Of a DNA stretch of 64,000 bases, positions 51,117 through 59,903 are shown in pieces. Source of the stretch: Mesorhizobium sp. ORS 3359 (GTDB taxonomy: Bacteria; Pseudomonadota; Alphaproteobacteria; Rhizobiales; Rhizobiaceae). The notes below the pieces were generated by a model. It was not told the DNA's origin, searched no databases, and saw nothing but the letters and a program-made list of their open reading frames with translations. The position numbers and the translations under genes are program-made. The stretch spans positions 1-64,000 of the forward strand of contig CCNC01000143.1 of NCBI GenBank assembly GCA_000824845.1, read 5' to 3'. Position 1 is the first letter of the stretch. Every line of letters begins with the position of its first letter.

Positions 51117-52400
51117 ATGAAGATTCCGAAATCCATTCTGATCGATCCCGATCGCAACGAGACCTACGGCGCCTTCGCGGTCGCGGTTTCCGTGATCGCC
51201 TTCGCCTATTCGCCCAATTTCGGCCAGATCCTGATCCTCGCCTACTATGCCGTCTGGCTGCCGCTGCTGTTCGTCGATTACCGGCGCTTCACCTGGAGGC
51301 TTTCCACCGCCTGGCTGCCGATCACGCTTGCGCTCTATGTCTGCCTCTCGGTGTTCTGGTCCCAGGCGGCGGGCATCAGCGCGCGCGCGGCGGTGCAATA
51401 TTCCTCGCACATCGTCTGCGCCTATGTCGCGGCGCGCACCATCAGCGTGCGCACGCTGGTGGTGGGCTCGCTGATCGGTATCTTCGTCGTTCTGCTCTAT
51501 TCAATGAAAGTCGGCGCTTATGCGCTCGACATCATGGACGGCACAGTCAATTTCGTCGGTGCCTTCGGCTCCAAGAACCAGGTCGGCTTCTTCGCCTCGC
51601 TCGGCATCTTCTTCTGCCTTGCGTTCCTGGTCTTCTATCGGCGCAATTGGCTGGGCTTCGCCTGGACCGCGCCAATCATGCTTTTGTCGGTCTACATGCT
51701 GGCAATCGCCCATTCGGCGACGTCCGTGGCCTCGCTGCCGGCCGTGATCGGCGTCGTGTCGCTGCTCACCATGAGCAAGGTGCTGTCGCTGCGGTATCGC
51801 CGCGTGCTGTTCGTTGTCGGCGCCGGCGCGCTGGTGACGGCTGTGGTGGCAGCGCTCAATCTCGGCCTGCTGGATGTCGTGCTCGGCATCTTCGGCAAGG
51901 ATTCGACGCTCACCGGCCGCACCTATCTGTGGGAGCAGGGCTGGGAGGCGGCGCAGCAGCATCCGCTGCTCGGCTATGGCTACGCCGCCTACTGGGTGCA
52001 GGGCTTTGCCGATCCGGAGCGGCTGTGGGCGGAGTTCTATATCTCGACTCGCTCGGGCTTCCACTTCCACAACACCTATGTCGAGACGCTGGTGGAAATC
52101 GGCTTCATCGGCGTCACCCTGCTGGCGCTGGTCATCCTGCGCGCTTTCTATGGCCATGTGTCGAAAGTGGTGTTCGGCGACTGGAGCGCCGATTCGGTGG
52201 TGCTTGCCGGCGCGATCGGACTGATGCTGATCCGCTCCTTCTTCGAGGTCGAGATGCTCGGCCCCTACTTCACGGCGTCCTTCATCGTTTATTACGGCCT
52301 GTTCAGGCTGACCCCGTTGCCGGCCTTCCGGCGCCGCAGGGTGGCCGTTCCTGCCGAGAACGAGCGGCCGGCCAATGGCCGCGTCCCGGCGCCGGTCTGA
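51117..52400 (+). CDS. exoQ: Exopolysaccharide polymerase ExoQ (O-antigen ligase-like)
   Basis: This is a 427-residue membrane protein with about ten to twelve helices (for example TYGAFAVAVSVIAFAYSPNFGQILILAYYAVW, ILLYSMKVGAYALD-type loop, and RRVLFVVGAGALVTAVVAALNLGLL). A large periplasmic loop has the Wzy_C-type GRTYLWEQGWEAAQQHPLLGYGYAAYW and HFHNTYVETLVEIG with the conserved His-Asn. It polymerises flipped repeat units, in partnership with ExoP. It begins 39 bp after exoZ and ends the plus-strand EPS run. Confidence 0.87.
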   Translation: MKIPKSILIDPDRNETYGAFAVAVSVIAFAYSPNFGQILILAYYAVWLPLLFVDYRRFTWRLSTAWLPITLALYVCLSVFWSQAAGISARAAVQYSSHIVCAYVAARTISVRTLVVGSLIGIFVVLLYSMKVGAYALDIMDGTVNFVGAFGSKNQVGFFASLGIFFCLAFLVFYRRNWLGFAWTAPIMLLSVYMLAIAHSATSVASLPAVIGVVSLLTMSKVLSLRYRRVLFVVGAGALVTAVVAALNLGLLDVVLGIFGKDSTLTGRTYLWEQGWEAAQQHPLLGYGYAAYWVQGFADPERLWAEFYISTRSGFHFHNTYVETLVEIGFIGVTLLALVILRAFYGHVSKVVFGDWSADSVVLAGAIGLMLIRSFFEVEMLGPYFTASFIVYYGLFRLTPLPAFRRRRVAVPAENERPANGRVPAPV

Positions 52401-52638
52401 TCAGAATAGCCAAGCGCAAATCCGGGCGGAAACCGCTGCGCTTTTTTCAGAATTGCTTTGCACGCTCCCGGCCTCGACGGGGTCGGCGGCACCATGCCTC
52501 TCGTCGACGCGGCCTTGCATCGCGGCGGGCTTCGCTTTCCGGAAATCCCCTATCGCGACCTGATCGAGATGGAGGTGTTCGGTATGCTTCGATGAACCAT
52601 CGGGAAAGGGGTGGGTTCGTCCACAACCGCTCTCGATG

Positions 52639-53214
52639 TCAGTCGTGCAAATCCTTGGAAATCGGTGGACCGATCGTGAAGCCGGAGAACGTCACCTCGA
52701 ATCCTTCGCGCTGCGGCGAGCAGCACATCATGCCGACATCGACCGATGTCGAGACCGGGAAATAGGCCAGCCGCACCGGCTTCCAATGGCCGTCGGCGGC
52801 ATCCAGATATTGGATGCGGATCGCCTCGGCGTGACGGGTCAGGCGGATCCTGACGCCGTCCTTGCCGGCAGCAATGGCGACCAGCGACCAGTCGGAGGTG
52901 TCGTTGGTGACGACGACCGAGAAATAGGCCAGGCCGTCGGTGTATTCGATGCCGGCCTTGACCCAGTGCGTTTCGCTCAGGCGCAGCATCAGCCCCGCCT
53001 GATCGTAGAGCACGTTGTAGTCGCCCTTGACGGTGACCTCGGCGCTGAAGTCACCCTCGACGGGACAGTAGAGGAAATGACCGTTGTCGCGCCAGAAGCC
53101 GTAAAAAGTCTCGCGCCAGAAATCCGTATCCTTGCCGGTGCGGACGGTGAGCGTGCCGTCGCCGACCACGTGGTGCGGCGGCGGGTTCAGCCATGTCATG
53201 TCGGCCACGCTCAT
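52639..53214 (-). CDS. DUF1349 (concanavalin-like) family protein
   Basis: This is a 191-residue single-domain beta-rich protein. WRETFYGFWRDNGHFLYCPVEGDFSAEVTVKGDYNVLYDQAGLMLRL and the ending CCSPQREGFEVTFSGFTIGP identify the DUF1349 family, which has a concanavalin-like fold and no established activity. No signal peptide is visible, so it is cytoplasmic. GGGGAGAAG before the ATG supports the start. It is 20 bp downstream of the aldehyde dehydrogenase and probably shares its mRNA. Confidence 0.82.
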   Translation of the reverse strand: MSVADMTWLNPPPHHVVGDGTLTVRTGKDTDFWRETFYGFWRDNGHFLYCPVEGDFSAEVTVKGDYNVLYDQAGLMLRLSETHWVKAGIEYTDGLAYFSVVVTNDTSDWSLVAIAAGKDGVRIRLTRHAEAIRIQYLDAADGHWKPVRLAYFPVSTSVDVGMMCCSPQREGFEVTFSGFTIGPPISKDLHD

Positions 53215-53234
53215 CGATCTTCTCCCCGATTGGA

Positions 53235-54674
53235 TCAGCCGGCGAATGTATAGGCCGTCTTCACCGTGGTGTAGAACTCCATGGCGTAGCGGCCCTGCTC
53301 GCGCGGACCGTAGCTCGAGCCCTTGCGGCCGCCGAACGGCACGTGGAAGTCGACGCCCGCCGTCGGCAGGTTGACCATGACCATGCCGGCTTCGGAATTG
53401 CGCTTGAAATGCGTCGCATGCTTCAGGCTGGTGGTGCAGATGCCCGAGGTGAGACCGAACGGCGTGTCGTTGGCGACTGACAGCGCTTCGTCATAATCCT
53501 TGACGCGGATGACATTGGCGACCGGGCCAAAGATCTCTTCGCGCGAGATTCGCATCGCATTGGTCGAGCCGACAAACAGCGCTGGCTGCAGATAGAACCC
53601 CGGCGTGCCGCGCTCGAGCCGGTCGCCGCCGAAGGCAAGCTCGGCGCCTTCCTGGCGGCCGATGGCAATGTAATCCTCATCCTGCTTGAGCTGGGTCTGG
53701 TCGACGACCGGACCGATCTGCGTCTTGGCGTCCAGCGCGTCGCCGATGACCAGCTTGTCCAGGCGTTCCTTCACCGCGTCGACGAAACGGTCGTGGATGC
53801 CGTCGGTGACGATCAGGCGCGAGGATGCCGTGCAGCGTTGCCCGGTCGAGAAATAGGCGCCGTTGACGGCGCAGTCGACGGCGACCGCGAGGTCGGCATC
53901 GTCGAGCACGACCAGCGGGTTCTTGCCGCCCATTTCGAGCTGGAACTTGCGCATATGCTCGACGCTTGCCGCGGCGACACGCTTGCCGGTGCCGACCGAG
54001 CCGGTGAAGGAGATGGCGTTGACGTCGGGGCTGTCGAGCATCGCCTGGCCGACCACCGAGCCCTTGCCCATGACGAGGTTGAGCACGCCCTTGGGCAGGC
54101 CGGCGCGGTGCAGGATGTCGACGATGGTCCAGGCGCTTTCGGGAACCAGCTCAGCCGGCTTGAAGACGATGGTGTTGCCGTAGGCGAGCGCCGGCGCGAT
54201 CTTCCAGGCGGGGATTGCGATCGGGAAATTCCACGGCGTGATGATGCCGACGACGCCGACACCCTCGCGGGTCATCTCGACGCCGACGCCGGGCCGCACA
54301 CTCGGCACCATCTCGCCCGACAGGCGCAGCGTCTCGCCGGCGAAGAAGTCGAAGATCTGCGCGGCGCGGATCGTCTCGCCGACACCCTCGGCCAATGTCT
54401 TGCCTTCTTCACGCGCGAGCGAGCGGCCGATCTCATCCTTGCGCGCCATGATCTCGTCGGAGGTCTTCTTCAGCACCGCGTGGCGGGCGAGCGGACCCGA
54501 GCGCGACCAGGCCGGAAAGGCTGCCTTCGCGGCGGCGATGGCCTGCTTTGCCTCCTCCGGCCCGGCCGAAGCATATTCTCCGACGACATCGTTGGTGTTC
54601 GAGGGGTTGATGTTGCGCGACCCGGCCTCGCCGAGCCACTCGCCGTCGATCAGGTTCTTGCGGTGCAGGGTCAT
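53235..54674 (-). CDS. Aldehyde dehydrogenase (alpha-ketoglutarate semialdehyde type)
   Basis: This is a 479-residue NAD(P)-dependent dehydrogenase. It carries the oxyanion Asn149 (TPWNFP), Glu247 (LEMGGKNP) and nucleophile Cys281 (GQRCTASSR). The N-terminus NLIDGEWLGEAGSRNINPSNTNDVVGEYA and overall shape resemble 2,5-dioxovalerate (alpha-ketoglutaric semialdehyde) dehydrogenases of sugar-acid and hydroxyproline breakdown, but substrate choice cannot be fixed by eye. A TTGTCAGACAA palindrome lies 47 bp upstream of the start, suggesting GntR-type control. Confidence 0.85.
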   Translation of the reverse strand: MTLHRKNLIDGEWLGEAGSRNINPSNTNDVVGEYASAGPEEAKQAIAAAKAAFPAWSRSGPLARHAVLKKTSDEIMARKDEIGRSLAREEGKTLAEGVGETIRAAQIFDFFAGETLRLSGEMVPSVRPGVGVEMTREGVGVVGIITPWNFPIAIPAWKIAPALAYGNTIVFKPAELVPESAWTIVDILHRAGLPKGVLNLVMGKGSVVGQAMLDSPDVNAISFTGSVGTGKRVAAASVEHMRKFQLEMGGKNPLVVLDDADLAVAVDCAVNGAYFSTGQRCTASSRLIVTDGIHDRFVDAVKERLDKLVIGDALDAKTQIGPVVDQTQLKQDEDYIAIGRQEGAELAFGGDRLERGTPGFYLQPALFVGSTNAMRISREEIFGPVANVIRVKDYDEALSVANDTPFGLTSGICTTSLKHATHFKRNSEAGMVMVNLPTAGVDFHVPFGGRKGSSYGPREQGRYAMEFYTTVKTAYTFAG

Positions 54675-54720
54675 CTTGTTTTTCCTTGGGTTTTGGTCGC
54701 GGCGGCCCTTGGCCGGTCAA

Positions 54721-54731
54721 TTGTCAGACAA
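54721..54731. promoter_or_regulatory. TTGTCAGACAA palindrome upstream of the aldehyde dehydrogenase
   Basis: Perfect five-base arms (TTGTC/GACAA) around one base, 47 bp before the start codon, match the general shape of FadR-subfamily GntR operators. A partial ATTGTC follows at 54743. No GntR gene is in the window. Confidence 0.45.
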
Positions 54732-54793
54732 ATGATATAGTCATTGTCCGGGAGTAGGTCTACCCGCGATCTTAAACCTAGAGCTGGTTCGCG

Positions 54794-55279
54794 TCAGGTC
54801 GAGAACGACCAGAACAGGCAGGCGAGCGTGACCGCCCCGAAGATGACGAAGAACAGGCTTCTGAGCAGGATGTTGCGCCGAAGCTCGTTCATGGTGAGGT
54901 GTGCCGCCACGATCGCCGCGACGAACAGGAAGCGCCAGTTGAAGAGCGCCCAAAGCACCTCGTGCTGGCCGAAGGCCCATCTGGCGATCAGCGCGCCGAC
55001 GATGGTCGCGAACAGCATGATCGTCGCCCAGAAGATCGCGTCGGCGGCATGGGTCAGCACGACGCCGGCGGCCCGGATCGGCAGGACCATCATCAGCATG
55101 GCGCCGAAGAAATAGACGGCGGCAATCGCCAGGAAGGACCCGGCGTCGGCGATGCCGTCGAGACGCTTCACGCCGAACGCGCCGTAGGGATAGCCGTGCC
55201 TGGCAACCGCCAATGACAGCGCCATCAGCAAGGCGCTCAAAACCGTGACCAGTGCGAATGTGCCGAGGGCCTTGCTCAT
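54794..55279 (-). CDS. Hypothetical integral membrane protein
   Basis: This is a 161-residue protein with about five hydrophobic segments (ALGTFALVTVLSALLMALSLAV, SFLAIAAVYFFGAMLMMVLPI, AIFWATIMLFATIVGALIA, FLFVAAIVAAHLTM and LFFVIFGAVTLACLFW). No family is recognised and no catalytic motif is seen. The first 120 bp upstream of the aldehyde dehydrogenase separate the two genes, and they are probably not one operon. Confidence 0.6.
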   Translation of the reverse strand: MSKALGTFALVTVLSALLMALSLAVARHGYPYGAFGVKRLDGIADAGSFLAIAAVYFFGAMLMMVLPIRAAGVVLTHAADAIFWATIMLFATIVGALIARWAFGQHEVLWALFNWRFLFVAAIVAAHLTMNELRRNILLRSLFFVIFGAVTLACLFWSFST

Positions 55280-55365
55280 GCCGTTTCCTGCTGAGACGAA
55301 TCAACGGGAGTCTAGCAGAGCATTGTCAGCAGAAGTCGCAATTCAGCCCTGGTAATTTCGAAGCT

Positions 55366-56259
55366 TCAGGGCCTCTGCGAAGCCGAGACCAGTTCGGCCT
55401 TGCGCCGCGCCGTCTCCAAGCCGACCGCGATGAAGCGGCGCGCGTGGCGGGCGAGCTCCATATTGTCGGTCCACAGATTGCGCCAGATCGCCGTCTTCCG
55501 CGACAGGTTCTCGTCGACGATCTCCGAGGAGAAGGACTCGAAGCTGAGGTCGTCGCTGTAGCCGATCGCCGTCAGCGCATCGAAGATCGCGGCGAAGTCG
55601 ATGCTGCCGGTGCCGAGGAAGCCGCGATGGCTCTCACCGATATGGACATAGCCGATCTTCTTGGCGGCGTGGCGGATGGCCAGCCCGACATCGGCCTCCT
55701 CGATGTTCATATGGAAAGTGTCGAGATGCAGGAAGATGTTGTCGGAGCCGGTGTCCTCGATGAAAGCCAGTCCTTGCGCGGCGGTGTTGAGCAGGTTGCT
55801 CTCGAAGCGGTTGACGATCTCGAGATTGAGCGTGACGCCGGCAGCCTTGGCGGTCTCGGCAACCTTGGCAAGTGTCCCGGCGCTGCGGTCCCACTGGTCG
55901 CGCGTCGGCGCTTCGGTCTGCAAGCCGTGACTTGTCGAGAGGATGCCGCCGACCTTTTGACCGCCGAGATCGCGCGTGAGGGCGACGGTGCGGTTCAAGA
56001 TCTCGACGCCACGCGCGGCAACCGCCCTGTCGGGACTGGAGATATCGCCATCGGCCGGCAGGCCGATGCTGATCGCGACGCCAAGGCCGAGATCGGCGAT
56101 GCTTTTGGCCAGCCTGCCGATATCGACATCGGCCGGATCGAGATAGGAGAACTCGATCAGGTCGAAGCCGGCTTCCTTGGTGTTGGCGAGCGTGCGTTCG
56201 AGATCCGCCTGCGCCGAGCTCGCAGACCAGACGAAAGAGTGGATTCCAATGCGCGACAT
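55366..56259 (-). CDS. Sugar epimerase of the xylose-isomerase-like TIM-barrel family
   Basis: This is a 297-residue protein similar to D-tagatose/D-psicose 3-epimerases. Metal-binding residues are visible as Glu147 (LNLEIVNRFE), Asp180 (HLDTFHMN), His206 (VHIGESHRG) and Glu241 (SFESFSSE). It would interconvert ketoses at C3. The ATG at 56259 is chosen because GGAG lies six bases upstream; ATG 56265 would overlap that site. It is the last gene of the minus-strand sugar operon. The substrate is probably the transported sugar or its phosphate-free ketose. Confidence 0.82.
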   Translation of the reverse strand: MSRIGIHSFVWSASSAQADLERTLANTKEAGFDLIEFSYLDPADVDIGRLAKSIADLGLGVAISIGLPADGDISSPDRAVAARGVEILNRTVALTRDLGGQKVGGILSTSHGLQTEAPTRDQWDRSAGTLAKVAETAKAAGVTLNLEIVNRFESNLLNTAAQGLAFIEDTGSDNIFLHLDTFHMNIEEADVGLAIRHAAKKIGYVHIGESHRGFLGTGSIDFAAIFDALTAIGYSDDLSFESFSSEIVDENLSRKTAIWRNLWTDNMELARHARRFIAVGLETARRKAELVSASQRP

Positions 56260-56329
56260 GATCATCTCCGTCCGATGAATGAGGCGCGGCCGGACCGATC
56301 CGGCCGCGCCAGCCTTGGGAGCAGGCTTT

Positions 56330-57268
56330 TTAGCGGGTCGCCGTCCAGCCCTTGTAGTCCTTCAGGTTCTCGGCGGTGATCAGCTTCGGATCGAGCAGCA
56401 CGGTCGGCTCGGCCGGCTTTTTGCCGGCAAGCACATCCGCCGCCATCGTCAGCGACTGGCCGGCCATGACATAGGGATCCTGCGAGGCGGAAGCCTTGAT
56501 CATCGAGGTGCCGGAGGCGAACTCCTTCTCGATGTCGGGGGCGCCGTCGACCGCGGTGATGATGAATTCCGAGCGATTGAGCTGCTTGGCGGCGAGCTGC
56601 GCGCCGATCGCCGTCGGATCGTTGATGGCGAACACCGCGTCGATCTTGTCGAAGCGGGTGAGCAGCGACTGGAACACTTTCAGGCCGCCGTCGCGCGAGC
56701 CCTCGGCGTTCTGGTCGTCGGACAGGATCTTGATGTCCGGATGCTGCGCAAGCACGTTCTTGCACCCCTTGACGCGCTCCAGGATCGACGACGAGGCCGG
56801 GCCGTTGAGGATGACGTAGTTGCCTTTGCCGCCCGTGTGGTCGACCAGATACTGGCAGGCTTCCTCGCCGGCCTTGACGTTGTTGGTCATCACGGTGACG
56901 TCGGCGCCCGGCGCCGAGACGTCGAAGGCGGCGACGACGATGCCGGCCGCCTGCGCCTTCTTGACCGCGGGCGCGATCGCCTTGGCGTCGACGGCGTTGA
57001 GCATGATGACGTCGACGCCGGCGGCGATGAAGGAATCGATCTGCGAGACCTGCTTGTTGAGGTCGTAGTCGGCCGACACCGACGTCACCTCGACCTTCGG
57101 ATTGATCTTCTTGGCCGCGTCCTCGATGCCCTTGATGGTGGCGACGAAGAAGGGGTTGCCGAGCAGGCCGACCGAGATGCCGACCTTGTTGAGGTCCTTG
57201 GCCGATGCCGGCGCGATGGCGATGACCGCGAGGGCCGCGCCGCAGAGAAGTTTGGCGATGGTCTTCAT
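56330..57268 (-). CDS. Ribose-type sugar-binding protein
   Basis: This is a 312-residue periplasmic binding protein (RbsB-like, Peripla_BP_4). A signal peptide (KTIAKLLCGAALAVIAIAPASAK) is followed by VGISVGLLGNPFFVATIKGIEDAAKK and NAVDAKAIAPAVKKAQAAGI, with AINDPTAIGAQLAAK and VDGAPDIEK in the second lobe. The family binds pentoses, hexoses or other small sugars. It is co-transcribed with the permease and ATPase upstream. The ligand cannot be told. Confidence 0.88.
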   Translation of the reverse strand: MKTIAKLLCGAALAVIAIAPASAKDLNKVGISVGLLGNPFFVATIKGIEDAAKKINPKVEVTSVSADYDLNKQVSQIDSFIAAGVDVIMLNAVDAKAIAPAVKKAQAAGIVVAAFDVSAPGADVTVMTNNVKAGEEACQYLVDHTGGKGNYVILNGPASSSILERVKGCKNVLAQHPDIKILSDDQNAEGSRDGGLKVFQSLLTRFDKIDAVFAINDPTAIGAQLAAKQLNRSEFIITAVDGAPDIEKEFASGTSMIKASASQDPYVMAGQSLTMAADVLAGKKPAEPTVLLDPKLITAENLKDYKGWTATR

Positions 57269-57351
57269 TTACTTGCTTCCTCCGATTGCCCCGCGCCTCT
57301 CACGGTGCGTTACACACAATCCGGCTCATCTTGGCCGGCGACCAAGGTCAT

Positions 57352-58350
57352 TCACGTTCTTGCTCCGGCCTGGAGCCGGTAACGGTCGAGGGCGACCGCC
57401 ACGATGATGACCAAACCCTTGATGATGTACTGCCAGATGTCCGAGACACCGGCCAAAATGAGCCCGTTGGAAAGCACGGCGATGATCAGCCCGCCGATCA
57501 GCGTGCCCCAGATCGAGCCGACGCCGCCGACGAAGCTGGTGCCGCCGAGAATGACGGCGGCGATGGCGTCGAGCTCATAAGACTGGCCGAGCTGCAGGCC
57601 GTTGGCGGCGTAGAGCCTGGCGGCCGACATGACGCCGCCGAGGCCGGCGAGCAGGCCCGACACGCCATAGACGAAGAGCAGCACCAGCGGCACCTTGATG
57701 CCGGTGAGGCGCGCCGCCTCGGCATTACCGCCCACGGCATAGATCCAGGTGCCGAGCACGGTCCGCTTGAGCACCAGCCAGGACAGCACCACCACCGTCA
57801 GCGCGATGATGACGAGCCACGGAATGCCGAACAGCGAGCCATTGCCGATGAAGTCGAAAGGCAGGTCGGAATTGAACACCGTCGTGTCCTCGCCGAGCAG
57901 GCGGGCGACGCCGCGCACGGCGGTTAGCGAGCCCAGCGTGACGATGAAGGGCGGCAGCTTGATGTAGGCGACAAGCAGACCGTTGATGACGCCGAAGCCG
58001 AGGCCGAGCAGAATGGCGGCCGGAATGCCGAGCATGCCCCAGTCCGGCACCAGCGACACCAGCACAGCGACCATTGCCGAGGCGGCGAGGATCGAACCGA
58101 CGGAGAGGTCGATGCCGCCGGTGAGGATGACGAAGGTCATGCCGGCGGCGAGCACGATATTGATCGACGACTGCTGGCTGACGATGAGCAGGTTGGTGCC
58201 GGTGAGGAAGCGCGGGTTGATGAACTGGAAGCCAATGGCAAGCAGCACCAGAACCGGCAGCATGCCGAGCGCGGCGAAGGCCGTGCGCAGCCGCCGGCTC
58301 CTGACCGCTGCCTGATCCGCCGATTTCGCCACTGTTGAGCTGTCTGTCAT
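57352..58350 (-). CDS. Ribose-type ABC permease
   Basis: This is a 332-residue permease of the RbsC/AraH family. Repeated hydrophobic helices include PVLVLLAIGFQFINPRF, IVLAAGMTFVILTGGIDLSVGS (the typical GGIDLSVGS motif), AILLGLGFGVINGLLVAYIKLPPFIVTLG and LAAVILGGTSFVGG-like LDAIAAVILGGTSFVGGVGSIWGT. A single permease gene suggests a homodimer. The ATG at 58350 overlaps the ATPase stop by four bases. Confidence 0.9.
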   Translation of the reverse strand: MTDSSTVAKSADQAAVRSRRLRTAFAALGMLPVLVLLAIGFQFINPRFLTGTNLLIVSQQSSINIVLAAGMTFVILTGGIDLSVGSILAASAMVAVLVSLVPDWGMLGIPAAILLGLGFGVINGLLVAYIKLPPFIVTLGSLTAVRGVARLLGEDTTVFNSDLPFDFIGNGSLFGIPWLVIIALTVVVLSWLVLKRTVLGTWIYAVGGNAEAARLTGIKVPLVLLFVYGVSGLLAGLGGVMSAARLYAANGLQLGQSYELDAIAAVILGGTSFVGGVGSIWGTLIGGLIIAVLSNGLILAGVSDIWQYIIKGLVIIVAVALDRYRLQAGART

Positions 58351-59903
58351 CTCGTCGGTCCTTCCTGGGCCGCTCCCGTCGCAAGTTCCATGATCTCTTC
58401 CTGACGCAGCGGCCTGCCCTCCGACGCTGTCACCTCGCCGGCGATGGCGCCGTCGCGCATGACCAGCACGCGGTCGGCCACGCCGATCACTTCGGGCAGC
58501 TCGCTGGAGATCATCAGGATGGCGATGCCCCTGCCGGCAAGGCTGTCGATCAGCCGGTAGATCTCCGACTTGGCGCCGACGTCGACGCCACGCGTCGGCT
58601 CGTCGAGGATGACGACCTTGGGCTCGGTCTCCAGCAGGCGGGCAAGCAGCACCTTCTGCTGGTTGCCGCCCGACAGCGAGCCGGCATTGGCCTGCGCTGA
58701 ACGGGCGCGGATGGACAGGTCCGCAACAGCCTTCGCCGCGCGTCTGTCGGCGGCGGTGAAGTCGCGAAAACCGCCGGCGCGCGCGTCCTTCGCAAGCACG
58801 CCCATATTGATGTTGTCCGAGATCGACATGTCGAGGAACAGGCCGAGCTCCTTGCGGTCCTCGGTGAGGTAGGCAATGCCGGCCTCCAGCGCCTCGCGCG
58901 GCGAAGCGATGGCAATCGGCTTGCCGTCGAGCTCCAGCGTGCCCGCGCTGCGGCGGTCGGCGCCGAAGATCAGCCGGGCGAGCTCGGTGCGGCCGGAGCC
59001 GACCAGCCCCGCAAGCGCCAGCACCTCGCCGTGGTAAAGATCGAACGAGCAGTCCTTCAGCAATCCGCCGTCCGACATGCCGCGCACCGACAGCGCCACG
59101 CGGCGCTGGCTGTCCGGCGGCCGGTGATCCTTCTTGTAGAAGGCCGAGAGATCGCGGCCGACCATCATCGAGACCAGGCGCGATGCGTTGAGATCGGCGC
59201 GTTGCAGCGTGCCGACATAGCCGCTGTCGCGCAGCACGCTGACGCGATCGGCAAGCTGGTAGACCTCTTCCATGCGATGGCTGATGTAGATGATGGCGAT
59301 GCCTTGCGCCTTCAGCGTCGCGATCACCTCGAACAGGCGGTCGGTCTCGCGCGAGGTCAGCGAGGTGGTCGGCTCGTCCATGACGATGATGCGGGCGCTG
59401 GTCGACAGCGCGCGGGCGATCTCGACCAGTTGGCGCTCGCCAAGCGACAGGCTGGAGACCAGGGCGCGCGCCGAAAAGGAAACACCGAGCCGCTCGATGA
59501 TTTCCTTGGCGCGACGGTTGCACTGGTCGCGATCGACGATGCCGAACCTGCGCGGCTCGTTGCCGAGGAAGATGTTCTGCGCCACCGTCAGGTTCGGCGC
59601 CAGCGACAGCTCCTGGTAGATAACGGCGATGCCCTGGGCGCGGGCCTTGATCGGATCGCCAGTGGCGACCGGCGCGCCGTCGATCAGGATCTCGCCGCCG
59701 GCATCCGGCCGATAGGCGCCGGACAGCACCTTCATGAGCGTCGATTTGCCGGCGCCGTTCTCGCCCATCAGCGCATGCAGCTCGCCGGCATTGACGGTGA
59801 GCGAAACGTCCTGCAGGGCGCGGACGGGACCGAAGGTCTTGGAGATGTGGCGCATCTCCAGCACCGGCCTTTGCGGCGCCTCGACATGGGCAGCGGCGCT
59901 CAT
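58347..59903 (-). CDS. Ribose-type ABC ATPase (two nucleotide-binding domains)
   Basis: This is a 518-residue RbsA-like duplicated ATPase. The first domain has Walker A GENGAGKST and signature LSLGERQLVEIARAL, with Walker B IIVMDEPTTSL. The second domain has the atypical GLVGSGRTE loop, LSGGNQQKVLLARLL and VVILDEPTRGVD, as usual in this family. It energises the single permease. The start follows directly on the FGGY kinase stop with a four-base overlap, showing translational coupling. Confidence 0.92.
   Translation of the reverse strand: MSAAAHVEAPQRPVLEMRHISKTFGPVRALQDVSLTVNAGELHALMGENGAGKSTLMKVLSGAYRPDAGGEILIDGAPVATGDPIKARAQGIAVIYQELSLAPNLTVAQNIFLGNEPRRFGIVDRDQCNRRAKEIIERLGVSFSARALVSSLSLGERQLVEIARALSTSARIIVMDEPTTSLTSRETDRLFEVIATLKAQGIAIIYISHRMEEVYQLADRVSVLRDSGYVGTLQRADLNASRLVSMMVGRDLSAFYKKDHRPPDSQRRVALSVRGMSDGGLLKDCSFDLYHGEVLALAGLVGSGRTELARLIFGADRRSAGTLELDGKPIAIASPREALEAGIAYLTEDRKELGLFLDMSISDNINMGVLAKDARAGGFRDFTAADRRAAKAVADLSIRARSAQANAGSLSGGNQQKVLLARLLETEPKVVILDEPTRGVDVGAKSEIYRLIDSLAGRGIAILMISSELPEVIGVADRVLVMRDGAIAGEVTASEGRPLRQEEIMELATGAAQEGPTR

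Noticed and set aside
52494..52595. 33-codon plus-strand frame MPLVDAALHRGGLRFPEIPY...
   Set aside because: The composition looks protein-like and it may be the tail of a lost gene after exoQ, but it is too short and has no start signal, so it was not listed.
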